A stretch of DNA of 64,000 nt, from NCBI GenBank assembly GCA_037039685.1, contig JAWNGF010000010.1:1302001-1366000 (forward strand). Reading direction: 5' to 3'. The translations under genes were made by a program, and so were the position numbers. Positions within the stretch are counted from its first letter, which is position 1. The number at the start of each line of letters is the position of its first letter. The notes beneath the pieces were generated by a model. The model was not told the origin of the DNA. It saw only the letters and a list, made by a program, of their open reading frames with translations, and did no database searches. This DNA is from Ceratobasidium sp. AG-K. Its lineage: Eukaryota; Basidiomycota; Agaricomycetes; Cantharellales; Ceratobasidiaceae. Of this stretch, positions 19,651-29,116 are shown in pieces.

Positions 19651-19653
19651 ACA

Positions 19654-19784
19654 ATGTCCGATGAGGAGATGCGCCGTGCTAATGGAGCCCTGACTTCTGG
19701 TGGTCTTTATGAAAGCACACTGGTGGATGGGAGTCAAGCGGTGGGGACGGTGGCTGTGGCGGCGGTGATGGTGGAGGGAATTGA
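19654..19784 (+). pseudogene. Glycine-rich mini-protein, frameshifted copy
   Basis: ATG 19654 begins MSDEEMRRANGALTSGG, aligning with MTDEERRRALGQTGSGS of the intact paralogue at 33760. The glycine-rich tail (ESSGGDGGCGGGDGGGN, stop TGA 19782-19784) is readable only one base out of frame, so a single indel near 19712-19725 broke the gene. In its own frame the ORF would end in a non-glycine tail at the TAA near 19812. The C-terminal GGGDGGGN is the same as in the MGC-type gene at 37555. Confidence 0.55.
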
Positions 19785-19814
19785 GGTATCCAAATATGTC
19801 AGTAATCTTCATTA

Positions 19815-20772
19815 ATTGTGATATGCACTTGGCTGACTATATTCATATCAAAGTGCATTCTCCTCCAGTCGCGCATCTATATCGTGGCTACAGTTTCTGG
19901 TGTCTTAAAGAACGAAGTGTTTATGCGCACTGTATCTACAATACCGTCGCTCCCAAATGAATGATATCTAGACTAGTACACTGTGCACCTATATGTGGCG
20001 ACGCACATAGACCACTAGATACAGATTGAGACCGCTTCACCTGTAACTCCAATCTAGGTTAATCCGCTTGTATTGACGGCTGAGCTACGTTTTCCTTAAG
20101 CAAGTACGTCAGCAAAGTCCGGGTTAGCTCCGGGGATCTCCGGAGCCTAGGACTTAGGGGAGCAGGACTCCCCTTTCAGGAGCGCTCCGGAGCCGTAAGG
20201 AGTGGATGCGGATCACTGCTGATCACACCCACCGGGCGCCACATCTCCTGTAGTTTCAGGAGCCCTCCTGAGGCTCCTTGTCTGGAGGATTTTGCCAACG
20301 TATATCTAGAGTTAGGTTGTCTACGATTAAATGTTTACTTATTGAATGTATTACCACACTACGAGAATTTTTGAAATTTCTCGCGGTTGACCTTGAGTTG
20401 CTGGGGCGTGCCTATCCATGCGGCAACAGGTGTGTGGTGTCATTTGCATTTGAGTGTGATTTATAGTCAAATAAACGTAGATAAAATCATCATTCCATGA
20501 CCCCATCTTTTCTTTCTCACTGTTCAGAAGTCAAGAAGTTCATTTACCGAGGCTTACCTACTGTTTTTTCTGAACGGGTGACCGTACACAAGTTTCGGCG
20601 CTAAAACTGCCACCTGGCAAATACTTTTGCAAACCGCAATAATAATAATAACGTGTCTCTTCTCTGTGGTAAGTGCACTTAAGTACTTGATCGGGCACCC
20701 CAGCGTCCCGACAGGGAAGATGAGAGATAACTCGGACTCTCTTTTTCATTGTAATTCTGTATACCTAAAGAT
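19815..20772. other. Intergenic; GGAGC/GCTCC-rich patch
   Basis: No gene is seen. 20120-20285 is packed with GGAGC and GCTCC words in both orientations (CTCCGGAGCC, CAGGAGCGCTCCGGAGCC, GGAGCCCTCCTGAGGCTCC). A weaker patch of the same kind lies at 41150-41265. It could be a terminal region of a decayed transposon. Confidence 0.4.
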
Positions 20773-22382
20773 TTACACCATGTTCGCTAACAAGTACTTG
20801 ATACCTTCATAAACCTCGATCCCAGACGGCCGAATCTCCTCAGGGGGTAGGACAAATCCACTCTCTGACAACCCTCCACGCAACTCGGACGCAAATGAGT
20901 ACTTGATTCCAGACTGGCTGTACGCATAGTCGACGCTAGTTCCGGACGCGAGATAGATGGTCGTGCAGATTGGGCCTGTCGCTAGGGTTTTGCCATATGA
21001 CGCTTCGAAGGCTGTGGCAAATCCTTGTTCAACCCTGGTATGCTCGGTCTTGTCGACCGCTTCCACAGTGCAGGAGTAGCTATATGCTATAGTATACGTA
21101 TTAGATGGGTGGGACCATGAGAAGAAGAGGCACTTACGACCCATGAAGGAGAGACTGTACGCATGGAAGTCTATATAGAGTTTAGCGCCCGCTGCAGAGC
21201 TTGCTCGTGCATTGAGAAAGGCGGAGAGACCGTTGAACTCGGGACTATCACCGGCAGCGACACCTATTATAACTGAGTATTGGCGCATTGTACTGTGAAT
21301 AAGTAGTACCCACCTCGGTACTCCTCGGAGCAGGGGTCCGTTGATGAACCACCGGCGGCATCCCATTGGAATGCCCAGTTCCTACGGAGATGCACATGTG
21401 CCTAGGAAAGAGCAACTAGAAGTGAACGAACCTGTTAATGTCACGGCCATAGCACGAGCCAGATGGGGGAGGCTGGCGGTTCTTACGCCAGAGACGGTCG
21501 GTCGATTGGGTGTAAACAAACCCTGGAACTGGCGTTAGAGTGCCTATAATTAGAATGAGCGAAGCTTACCATCGGGGTTGACAGCCGGGAATATGTAAAA
21601 ATCGTACTTGTCGACATAGTCCTTGATGGTGGTCGAGGTGGTATAATTGGAGAGCAAATTGTACGCGATTTGTTCCGTAACCTGAAAGGTATCAGTATGC
21701 TTGGTAGGCGCAATCGTGAGTAGTCGCACCATAGTGCTAATCCATTCACGAGCGTGAACGGTGCCATGCAAGATAATTGCTGGTTTGGTTCCCGAACCAG
21801 AGCTTCCAAAGATGTTTATACCAGTGATGGTACGTCCTTCGTACGAGGTACCGCTAGTTACAACCTTGGCATTGTTTGGGAAGGACGAAGCGAGGTCCTG
21901 CAAGAAGGTAAGATGATCGGCATAGGTGTGATAACTGTCGAACCAAGCATCGTTGGCCAAGCCCGCTGCGTGTCGTTAGTAACGTCGCAGGCGCTTGTCA
22001 GGTGAGATAACTAACCAAATGCCTCCCTGTACGGACTAATCATACCCTCGGATTCCTTGGCGATACTGAGACCGAGGTCATCGTGCATCGTAATCAGCTG
22101 CGAGTCTAGATTGGGACTAATCTTCTTTAGCGCTTGATGAAAGCTGTCGACGCCGTCCTTGGGGACTTGGACATCGACATGGGAAAAGGGGACGTGAACA
22201 GATGTCCAGGTAGAAATATTGAGCTCCTTGATCATGCTCGATATTTTCTCGAGCTGGCCTTGATTTCCCGTAGGGACACGGAACACCTTGGTTCCATCGT
22301 ATCGCCCACGCCGAGCAGGAGCAGCAACTGCAGATGAGGTTAAGGCCGCAACGACGCAAACGGCAGCCTGTGAGAATAACAT
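20773..22382 (-). CDS. Secreted zinc carboxypeptidase, M14 (carboxypeptidase A type)
   Basis: Read from ATG 22382 to TAA 20773-20775 with about five short introns. A signal peptide ([20 protein letters not shown]) is followed by an activation propeptide ([15 protein letters not shown]) and the peptidase domain ([13 protein letters not shown]). Zinc ligands are in [10 protein letters not shown] (His, Glu) and in YIDFHAYS (third ligand). [11 protein letters not shown] carries the substrate-binding Asn-Arg, and the catalytic Glu is in ASELRGG, followed by FVLPPEEI. All key residues are present and I saw no lesion, so this should be an active secreted exopeptidase that removes C-terminal residues from external proteins. 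It lies alone between transposon debris, 365 bp from the element at 22740. Confidence 0.93.
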
Positions 22383-22747
22383 GGCGACGCAAGCGGGAAA
22401 TGGTCCTTGGGAAGGGTGGATTCACTTTGTGCGCAACGCTTTCTATAAAGCTACCCCTTGGAGAGCCATGAGGAAAGTCATATAGCAACCTTGGCAACTC
22501 CACATTGACGCTGGGCGTGCCAGCAGTTGAATGGATAACAAATCTGTCAACAAAGCGTCGAAAGCTGCAGCAAGGTTATTACTGAAAAGGAATGACGGTC
22601 GTTCTCGATTCAAATAACGTTGAATTTCGTATGGAGATTAAGTCAGAGCATACGGACTAGCCTCAAGAAGATGCGTAGCAGCCACCAAGCGTCGGATTTA
22701 ATAGCCAAGGCTATATGATCCTGTAAATAGCAGTCCAAACATCTGAA

Positions 22748-23058
22748 AACCTGTAAATATCTAGACAGGGATATATATCACTAGCTAGCATATATAGGTC
22801 CCCTAGCTGAAATGGAAAGGTCCTGTGTTTATAGCAGTATGTAGCACCAACTGTGGTGAGCTGAGTGTATCTGGTGTCACATACCCCCAGCTAGCATGCT
22901 ATAATGGCTATCTTGTGCTAGATTGCTGCTAGCTAGTGCTATATGATGCTAGCTGGTGCTAGCTGGTGCTAGGTACTGCTCTGATCTGGGGGGACAAATA
23001 TGGTAATGGACAGAACAATTTTGGACATGACTAAGCACTGACTAAGCAGTGGCTGTGC
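22748..23058 (+). repeat. Left terminal inverted repeat (311 bp)
   Basis: Starts AACCTGTAAATATCTAGACA and ends near CAGTGGCTGTGC. The inner part is rich in the palindrome GCTAGC (AGCTAGCATGCT, GCTGGTGCTAGCTGGTGC). Confidence 0.85.
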
Positions 23059-23488
23059 AAGTCTACAAGGGGAAATGGTGTTGAACATCAAGCACATCAA
23101 TCTGGATTCTAATTGATTGTTGCATCAAATTAGTCCATATTAGGTAATGCTTCATCAAAAAAACTCGGCTGTGGGAAAGTATTTCGCCTTTTTTGCAATC
23201 ATTTCTGGTCCAAATAAGGTTTGAGTGGCTGATCTGTAATCAAAAAGATCAGGAGCATCTGCTGACCAAATTTGGTATAATTGGAAATTCCTCAACTGGA
23301 AAATGATTTAGCCAATCTGAGAGTGCTCCACATGACTTAGAGATCAAGTCCCTTTGACCCCCTTGGACTGCTCAATTACCCCTGTTCCCCACCCCCCTGC
23401 ATCACCCCCTTCACTCACCTGGGGGTATTTTGTAGCATTTAACCACATTGGTGCACAGGGGACAGAGAACCCATGGCTGGTTCAAAAG

Positions 23489-23944
23489 TGTCGTGAGCTA
23501 GCTCACTCCATCGGACTCGCCCGCTGTCTCGCCCGCCTGTCTCCCTCTTTGTGTTATGTTCCCTGTTTCCGTTCGCCGCGTTGCCACCTTCTTGTGGTTA
23601 TTCTGTTACATTGTGTAACGCGGCTGTGCTTTGTACGAGTCATGTCTGTTCATACAGCATGACTCACATGGACACTCCTGACTGGTTGACTGTTATGACT
23701 CATGTGGCTGCGCTCTGTATGACTTGGCCACATCCTGAATATATATAGAGGACCAACAAGCCTGGTAACCCCAGCTTGTTTTGTCTCGTCAAACATCCCC
23801 TTTGAGTGACACTTTGGACCACCCCTACCCTCAAGAGCCTACAGACGCTTAAGTGTGTTGCGGTTCAAGAGGTCACTTAGGTCTTAGTACCGTCCACTCT
23901 CCATCGTGGCTTGTCTCATAGCCACCAAGAAGAAGCTTACGACA
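23489..23944 (+). repeat. Solo LTR of family B
   Basis: 456 bp, TGTCGTGAGC to GCTTACGACA, flanked by the 5-bp duplication AAAAG (23484-23488 and 23945-23949). The clean duplication shows insertion of a full element followed by LTR-LTR recombination. It contains the TATA run ATATATATAGAGG, then AGCTTGTTTTGT. Confidence 0.94.
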
Positions 23945-24007
23945 AAAAGTATGATCAAAATTGCCAATGTGACTAAGCATTTGAAACACATTTCATTTGG
24001 CAAATTG

Positions 24008-24318
24008 GCACAGCCACTGCTTAGTCAGTGCTTAGTCATGTCCAAAATTGTTCTGTCCATTACCATATTTGTCCCCCCAGATCAGAGCAGTACCTAGCAC
24101 CAGCTAGCACCAGCTAGCATCATATAGCACTAGCTAGCAGCAATCTAGCACAAGATAGCCATTATAGCATGCTAGCTGGGGGTATGTGACACCAGATACA
24201 CTCAGCTCACCACAGTTGGTGCTACATACTGCTATAAACACAGGACCTTTCCATTTCAGCTAGGGGACCTATATATGCTAGCTAGTGATATATATCCCTG
24301 TCTAGGTATTTACAGGTT
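24008..24318 (-). repeat. Right terminal inverted repeat (311 bp)
   Basis: Reverse complement of 22748-23058, same length, ending CTAGGTATTTACAGGTT. Confidence 0.85.
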
Positions 24319-24346
24319 CCCAGATGAAGTGATCTCAAGAACAAGG

Positions 24347-24804
24347 TGTCGTAAGCTTCTTCTTAGTGGCTATGAGGAAAGCTGCAATGGAGAGTGGACG
24401 GCACTAAGACCTAAGTGACCTCTTGAACCGCAACACACTTAAGCGTCTGTAGGCTCTTGAGGGTAGGGGTGGTTCTAAGTGTCACTCAGAGGGGATGTTT
24501 TGACGAGACAAAACAAGCTGGGGTTACCAGGCTTGTTGGTCCTCTATATATATTCAGGATGTGGCCAAGTCATACAGAGCGCAGCCACATGAGTCATAAC
24601 AGTCAACCAGTCAGGAGTGTCCATGTGAGTCATGCTGTATGAACAGACATGACTCGTACAAAGCACAGCCGCGTTACACAATGTAACAGAATAACCACAA
24701 GAAGGTGGCAACGCGGCAAGCGGAAACAGAAACACAACACAAAGGAAAGGAAACAGGAGGACGAGACCACAGGCGAGTCCGATGGAGTGAGCTGGCTCAC
24801 GACA
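24347..24804 (-). repeat. Family B 3' LTR
   Basis: 458 bp; the plus strand shows TGTCGTAAGC...GGCTCACGACA, so the LTR reads TGTCGTGAGCC...GCTTACGACA on the element strand. The polypurine tract AGGGGGGAGCAA abuts it on the internal side (about 24805-24816). Confidence 0.96.
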
Positions 24805-24845
24805 TTGCTCCCCCCTATGAGTCCATTTGGGGGACCTGAATGGAC

Positions 24846-25610
24846 TTATTGCACCGCGCAGTCTTTCCCTTTCCTCAGCATAAACTCCTCGAGCCCTTCA
24901 TCTTCCTCCAAGGTCAGGTCGATAGGGTTGAACGTGGTGGTCCCCGGTTCGTCCGAGAACTTTTCCCAATCTTCCCACATCTCCTCCCTTGTCCAGTCGG
25001 CCTTGGACCAGTCCAAAACCCTTTCTTGAGCCTCCACGAACTCCTTGTCCCATTGTCGCACGTCTGGCTCCGTCTCCTTCCATGCCGACGTGTCCGCTTC
25101 CTCCCACTTCCACCAGTTTGGTGCCCATTCGAACTTCTCCTTCTGGTACCTTCCCCTTTCTAGCTTCCAGTCGCTCAGGTCCCTTTCATAGTTGGCGTCC
25201 CAGGTGTCGTTCCATCGAGGTCGCAGCGTTGGTTGCCTTCCATCGTACCCTGGTACCCACTCGCTCGAGTATGCCCCTTCTTGTCCCCATTCCACGACTC
25301 CAAGCATGTGGGTGGATAGCAGAACCACCTCTGACACTTGGAAGGCCATGCATCCTCGACAGACAAAAATGTCTTTTCTTGTGAGTTGCATTCTTGTCGG
25401 CCATTTTTTGCCGACCCACTGGAACTCGCCCAGGTCTGAGTGGAGGACGTCGTCCGACGCCCTAAAGTGCATTCTTCCTGAGCTTTGCTGGGACCTTTTG
25501 AAGACGTAGAGCGCGGCTCCAGCATTGAGGATCCTTGCCGTAGCGAACGCTGGTCCATGCAGGACGCGGGTGAGGTTGTTGGCGATGGTAGAGCGGGAGA
25601 CGGCAGGCAT
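24846..25610 (-). CDS. Family B ORF3: tryptophan-rich acidic protein of unknown function
   Basis: 254 residues from ATG 25610 (MPAVSRSTIANNLTRV) to the stop at 24846, between the chromodomain and the 3' LTR, in the -1 frame relative to pol. The N-terminal half has short hydrophobic stretches but no signal peptide or membrane helix. The C-terminal half is rich in Trp, Glu and Asp (WAPNWWKWEE, ERVLDWSKADWT, NPIDLTLEEDEG). The ATG has a good context after a CT-rich stretch (CTCACTCAACTCGC) that resembles a 5' leader, hinting at its own transcript. The frame is unbroken here, while pol is not, and a homologous piece exists at 1637-1948. It does not look like an envelope protein. I recognise no domain. 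Confidence 0.75.
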   Translation of the reverse strand: MPAVSRSTIANNLTRVLHGPAFATARILNAGAALYVFKRSQQSSGRMHFRASDDVLHSDLGEFQWVGKKWPTRMQLTRKDIFVCRGCMAFQVSEVVLLSTHMLGVVEWGQEGAYSSEWVPGYDGRQPTLRPRWNDTWDANYERDLSDWKLERGRYQKEKFEWAPNWWKWEEADTSAWKETEPDVRQWDKEFVEAQERVLDWSKADWTREEMWEDWEKFSDEPGTTTFNPIDLTLEEDEGLEEFMLRKGKDCAVQ

Positions 25611-28600
25611 TGTAGGGGGCAGAGAAGATTTAGCGAGTTGAGTGAGGTGTGAAGCTTGGAGTAGGTGCAAGTTTTGCAGTTGACACTACCTGCTTCACCC
25701 CCTCTACCTTTTATCTTCCCCGGAGCGTAGTTAGATGGCGTGGGAGCTTCGGGGTGTCGGCGTAGAAGGTCCTTCATGATCTTTGAAAGGTGACCAAAAT
25801 CTTCCGCCCTTTGTTCTGTGTCTTCCTCACTTCCATAACCCTTCCATCTGACCCTGTAAAAAAGACCGTCCTTTGTCTTCTTCCAGTCCAAAATCTTCTC
25901 TACTTCGTATTCCTCTTCTCCTTCTTCTGTTATGATTGGCGGTGGTCAGGGTTGGTTCCTGCTGAATTCTGTGTCTTCCTTGTAAGGGCTGAGCAAGTCG
26001 ATGTGGAAAACAGGGTGTACCCTCATTGTTGTTGGCAAAGTGAGTTCATAAGCGTGTGACCCTATTTTTTGTTTCACAACAAATGGCCCGTGTTTCTTGT
26101 TATCCAGCTTTTTTGAGGGTCTTTTTGTTTGAATGTTCTTTCCCAAAAGCCATACTAGATCTCCTTCCTTGTATTCGTTCCTTGGTTCTTCTTCTGGGAG
26201 CCTTTGGCTTTCCATCGACGCGATTGCTTCGTTGTGGATTTTACGCCATTTTTCCGTGATGTTGTTTGCTTCCGGAACCATTGAATCTTCTGCCGAGATG
26301 TTCCACAGTGGTTCCCTGCCGTAGACAATTTCAAAAGGGGAACTACCTGTTACGCGGTGCTTCTGAAGATTATAGCTGAATTCCGCAATTGGTAACAAGT
26401 CCGCCCAATCATCCTGTCGGTAGTTTACAAATGATCGTAGCCAACCTTCCATCCATTGATTGATTCTCTCCGTTATTCCATCGGTCTGGGGGTGGTAGGC
26501 AGTACTGAAACCTGGGCTAGTTCCAATTTTTTCATAAATGGCTTTCATAAGTTTGGAGTTGAAAGTGGTCCCTCGGTCCGAGATCGTGCTTTTTGGAAAG
26601 CCGTGTAGTTTCCAAACGTTTGTGATGAAAAGGTTTGCAAGGTCACTTGCCGTGTGAGATTCTTTGCAGGGTATGAAGTGCGCCATTCTTGAGAATCGGT
26701 CCACCACTACTAAGATACTATCTGATCCTCTGGATTTCAGTAACTTCACTACGAAGTCGAATGCTATGTCTTCCCAAGGTCCTTTTGGAATCTCCAGAGG
26801 CTTGACCGGGACTATTGACTTTGATCCCTTTGTCCGTTGGCAGGTCTCGCAGGATTCCACGTATCTGTTTATGCTTTGCTTCATCCCTGGCCAGAAGTAT
26901 CTTCTTGATATTAGTTCCAGTGTTCTAGCTTGTCCTTGATGTCCTGCGATTTTTGAGTTGTGATGTATTCGCATGATGGCCAGTCTGGATTCCTTATCTT
27001 CTGGCACATAGATTCTTCCCTTGAACCATAATAGTCCCTCCTTGAAATCATAATCTTTTGCGCTGTGTTGCAGGGTTTTTGGTAACGTTTCCCTCGATTT
27101 GCAGATTTCCTTGATTTGTGCCAATCCTTCATCTGTTTCCTGAGCCTCCTTGATAGTCTCTATGATGTCTGTGTCTACTTGTCCCATAAATCCTTTGAAC
27201 CTTTCGACAGATATCATAACTTGTTCCGGCGTCGGGATGTCTTCATGGTCTGATCGTCTTGACAACAGGTCCGGTTTTGATGACAGGATTCCAGGGCGAT
27301 ATATGATGTCAAAGTTATAGGAGGCCAGTAATTGGTGCTATCTTGCGTGTCGACAGTTGAATGTTCTAGCTTCCTTCCAGAATTGTAGGTTCCTATGATC
27401 GGTGTAGATAGTGATAGGATCCTTTGTTCCTTCAAGGTATAGCCTCCAATGTGTTAAGGATTCTATGATAGCCATAAGTTCTTTATTGTGGACGTCGTAG
27501 TTGAGTTGAGCCTCGTTGAAGGATTTTGAAAGAAAAGCAATAGGGTGCAAGTAGCCATCTTCTTGTCTTTGCGACAAGATTGCTCCCATTGCTACTCCAC
27601 TTGCGTCTGTTTCCAGGAAGAAGGGTTTGTCAGGGTTTGGATGGCGTAGAGTGGGTTCCTTGCTGATTTCTGTTTTTAGAGCTACAAACGCTTCCTGCTG
27701 GTCGTTTCCCCATTCCCATTTGTTCTCCTTTCTTGTCAAGGTTGTCAGGGGTTTTGCTAATTGGCTGAAATTCGGCACGAATCTTCGGTAAAAATTTGCG
27801 AAACCTAGGAATGCTTGAACTTGCTTGACCGTTTTTGGTTCCTTCCATTCCTTTATTGCTTTGACCTTTTCTTCCTCCATAGAGATGCCCAAATCGCTGA
27901 TTCCAAGTCCAGTATATGTCAATTTGGTGACAAAGAATTCGCATTTAGGAAGCTTTGCAAAGAGATTTTCCTCCAGTAAGATTTTTAGCACTTTCCTGAC
28001 ATCCACGGTATGTTGACTTCTGTCTTTAGAGAAGACAAGGATGTCGTCAATATATACTATGACACATACGTCGATAAGATCATGGAAGATGTGGTTCATA
28101 TATCTTTGGAATATGGTGGGCGCGTTTTTTAGTCCAAAGGGCATGACGACGTATTCAAACAGTCCTTCTTTTGTTCTGAAAGCTGTCTTCCATTCGTCTC
28201 CTTCCCTGATTCTGATATTGTTGAAACCCATGCGTAGATCGATCTTGGAGAAAATTTTTGCATCCTTGATTTTATCCAGGAGGTCTTCCATTAGGGGCAT
28301 TGGGAATCTGTCGTCCTTTGTAATGGCGTTTATTCCCCTGAGATCTTGAACAAGTCGTAGTTGGCGTACTGCCCCTGGATTTTTCGGATCGATCGGTTTT
28401 TTGACAAAGAAGCAAGGTGATGCAATGGGTGATTTGCTTGGTGGGATTTTTCCCGCTGCGATTTCTTCATCCAAGTATTCTCTTAGTGCAATTGACTCTG
28501 CTGGAGAGAGTGGAATCGGTCTGGCTGGTTTCGGAAGTTCAGCTCCCTCCTTGAAGTCGATGGCGCAGTCGTATGGTCGATGGTCCGGGATTCTTTTGAA

Positions 28601-29089
28601 TTTTTCTTCGCTGAAGACGTCGGCAAATTCTTTGAATTCCTCGGGCAGGTCGTCTATTGAGGCCGTCCTTGCTTGAATGGGTTCTGTTTGCCAAGATATG
28701 TGCTTTGTTTTCCAATCGATGACAGGGTTTGATTCTTCTAACCATTCCAATCCTAGGATAAGTTTAGTTTCTCCAGTAGGCATAGCGAAGAACACTTGTT
28801 TGAAGGTTCTTCCCTCTATTTCTAGTTCCAGTTTAGCTTTGAAACGTATTTGGTGAGAGAGTTCCTTCCCCTGGATACCAATTACTTTTCTGGCAGTGGA
28901 AAGTTCTATGAGTGGGATGTTGTTGGATCGAGCCCACAAGATATCCAAGAAGTTTTTTGATGCTCCGGAATCGATGAGGGTCGGGATAGGTTCTGTGATT
29001 CCGGCAACGGTTGCGTAAACAATGGTGGATTCATTTGTCGCTCTAAAGTACATTGTTTCCGTTGCCGGTTTTTTGGTCTCTCCACACAC
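25175..29089 (-). pseudogene. Pol polyprotein of family B, interrupted by two stop codons
   Basis: One reading frame from about 29089 to 25175. Protease (TLIDSGASKNF), reverse transcriptase (VIVYIDDILVFSK), RNase H (LETDASGVAMGAILSQ), integrase zinc domain (HHNSKIAGHQGQ, ESCETCQRTK), DDE core (VVDRFSRMAHF, SDRGTTFNSK, YHPQTDGITERIN) and chromodomain (YEVEKILDWKK, YRVRWKGYG) are all readable. TAG at 27338-27340 replaces the Trp expected after FNCRHAR at the end of RNase H, and TGA at 25946-25948 falls between DTEFSRNQP and PPPIITEEGEEE. Both are single-base nonsense changes in frame. The last about 145 codons overlap ORF3 and probably have no constraint. Confidence 0.9.
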
Positions 29090-29116
29090 AGTTAGAGGGA
29101 GACCCCTTCTTTTCCC
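29075..29116 (-). promoter_or_regulatory. Programmed -1 ribosomal frameshift signal between gag and pol (family B)
   Basis: On the minus strand the heptamer GGGAAAA (29116-29110) is in phase (TCG GGA AAA of gag). After a 5-nt spacer comes GGTCTC (29104-29099), which can pair with GAGACC (29080-29075) over an 18-nt loop. After the slip the frame is open into the protease. The layout matches that of family A although the stem sequence differs. Confidence 0.7.

Larger units (their letters stand above)
22740..24326. mobile_element. DNA transposon-like element with 311-bp terminal inverted repeats, holding a solo LTR
   Basis: 22748-23058 and 24008-24318 are inverted copies, nearly identical over 311 bp (one difference noticed, T/C in the outer AACCTGTAAATA-type end); a weaker match CATCTG extends to 22740 and 24326. 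Between them are about 490 bp of unique sequence plus a solo family B LTR. There is no long ORF, so it is non-autonomous. I could not find a clear target duplication and cannot assign a superfamily; MULE-like or foldback elements have such long repeats. Confidence 0.75.

Noticed and set aside
24846..25610. Family B ORF3 as a retroviral-type envelope gene
   Set aside because: Position fits, but there is no signal peptide, no transmembrane helix and no cleavage site; composition is that of a soluble acidic protein.
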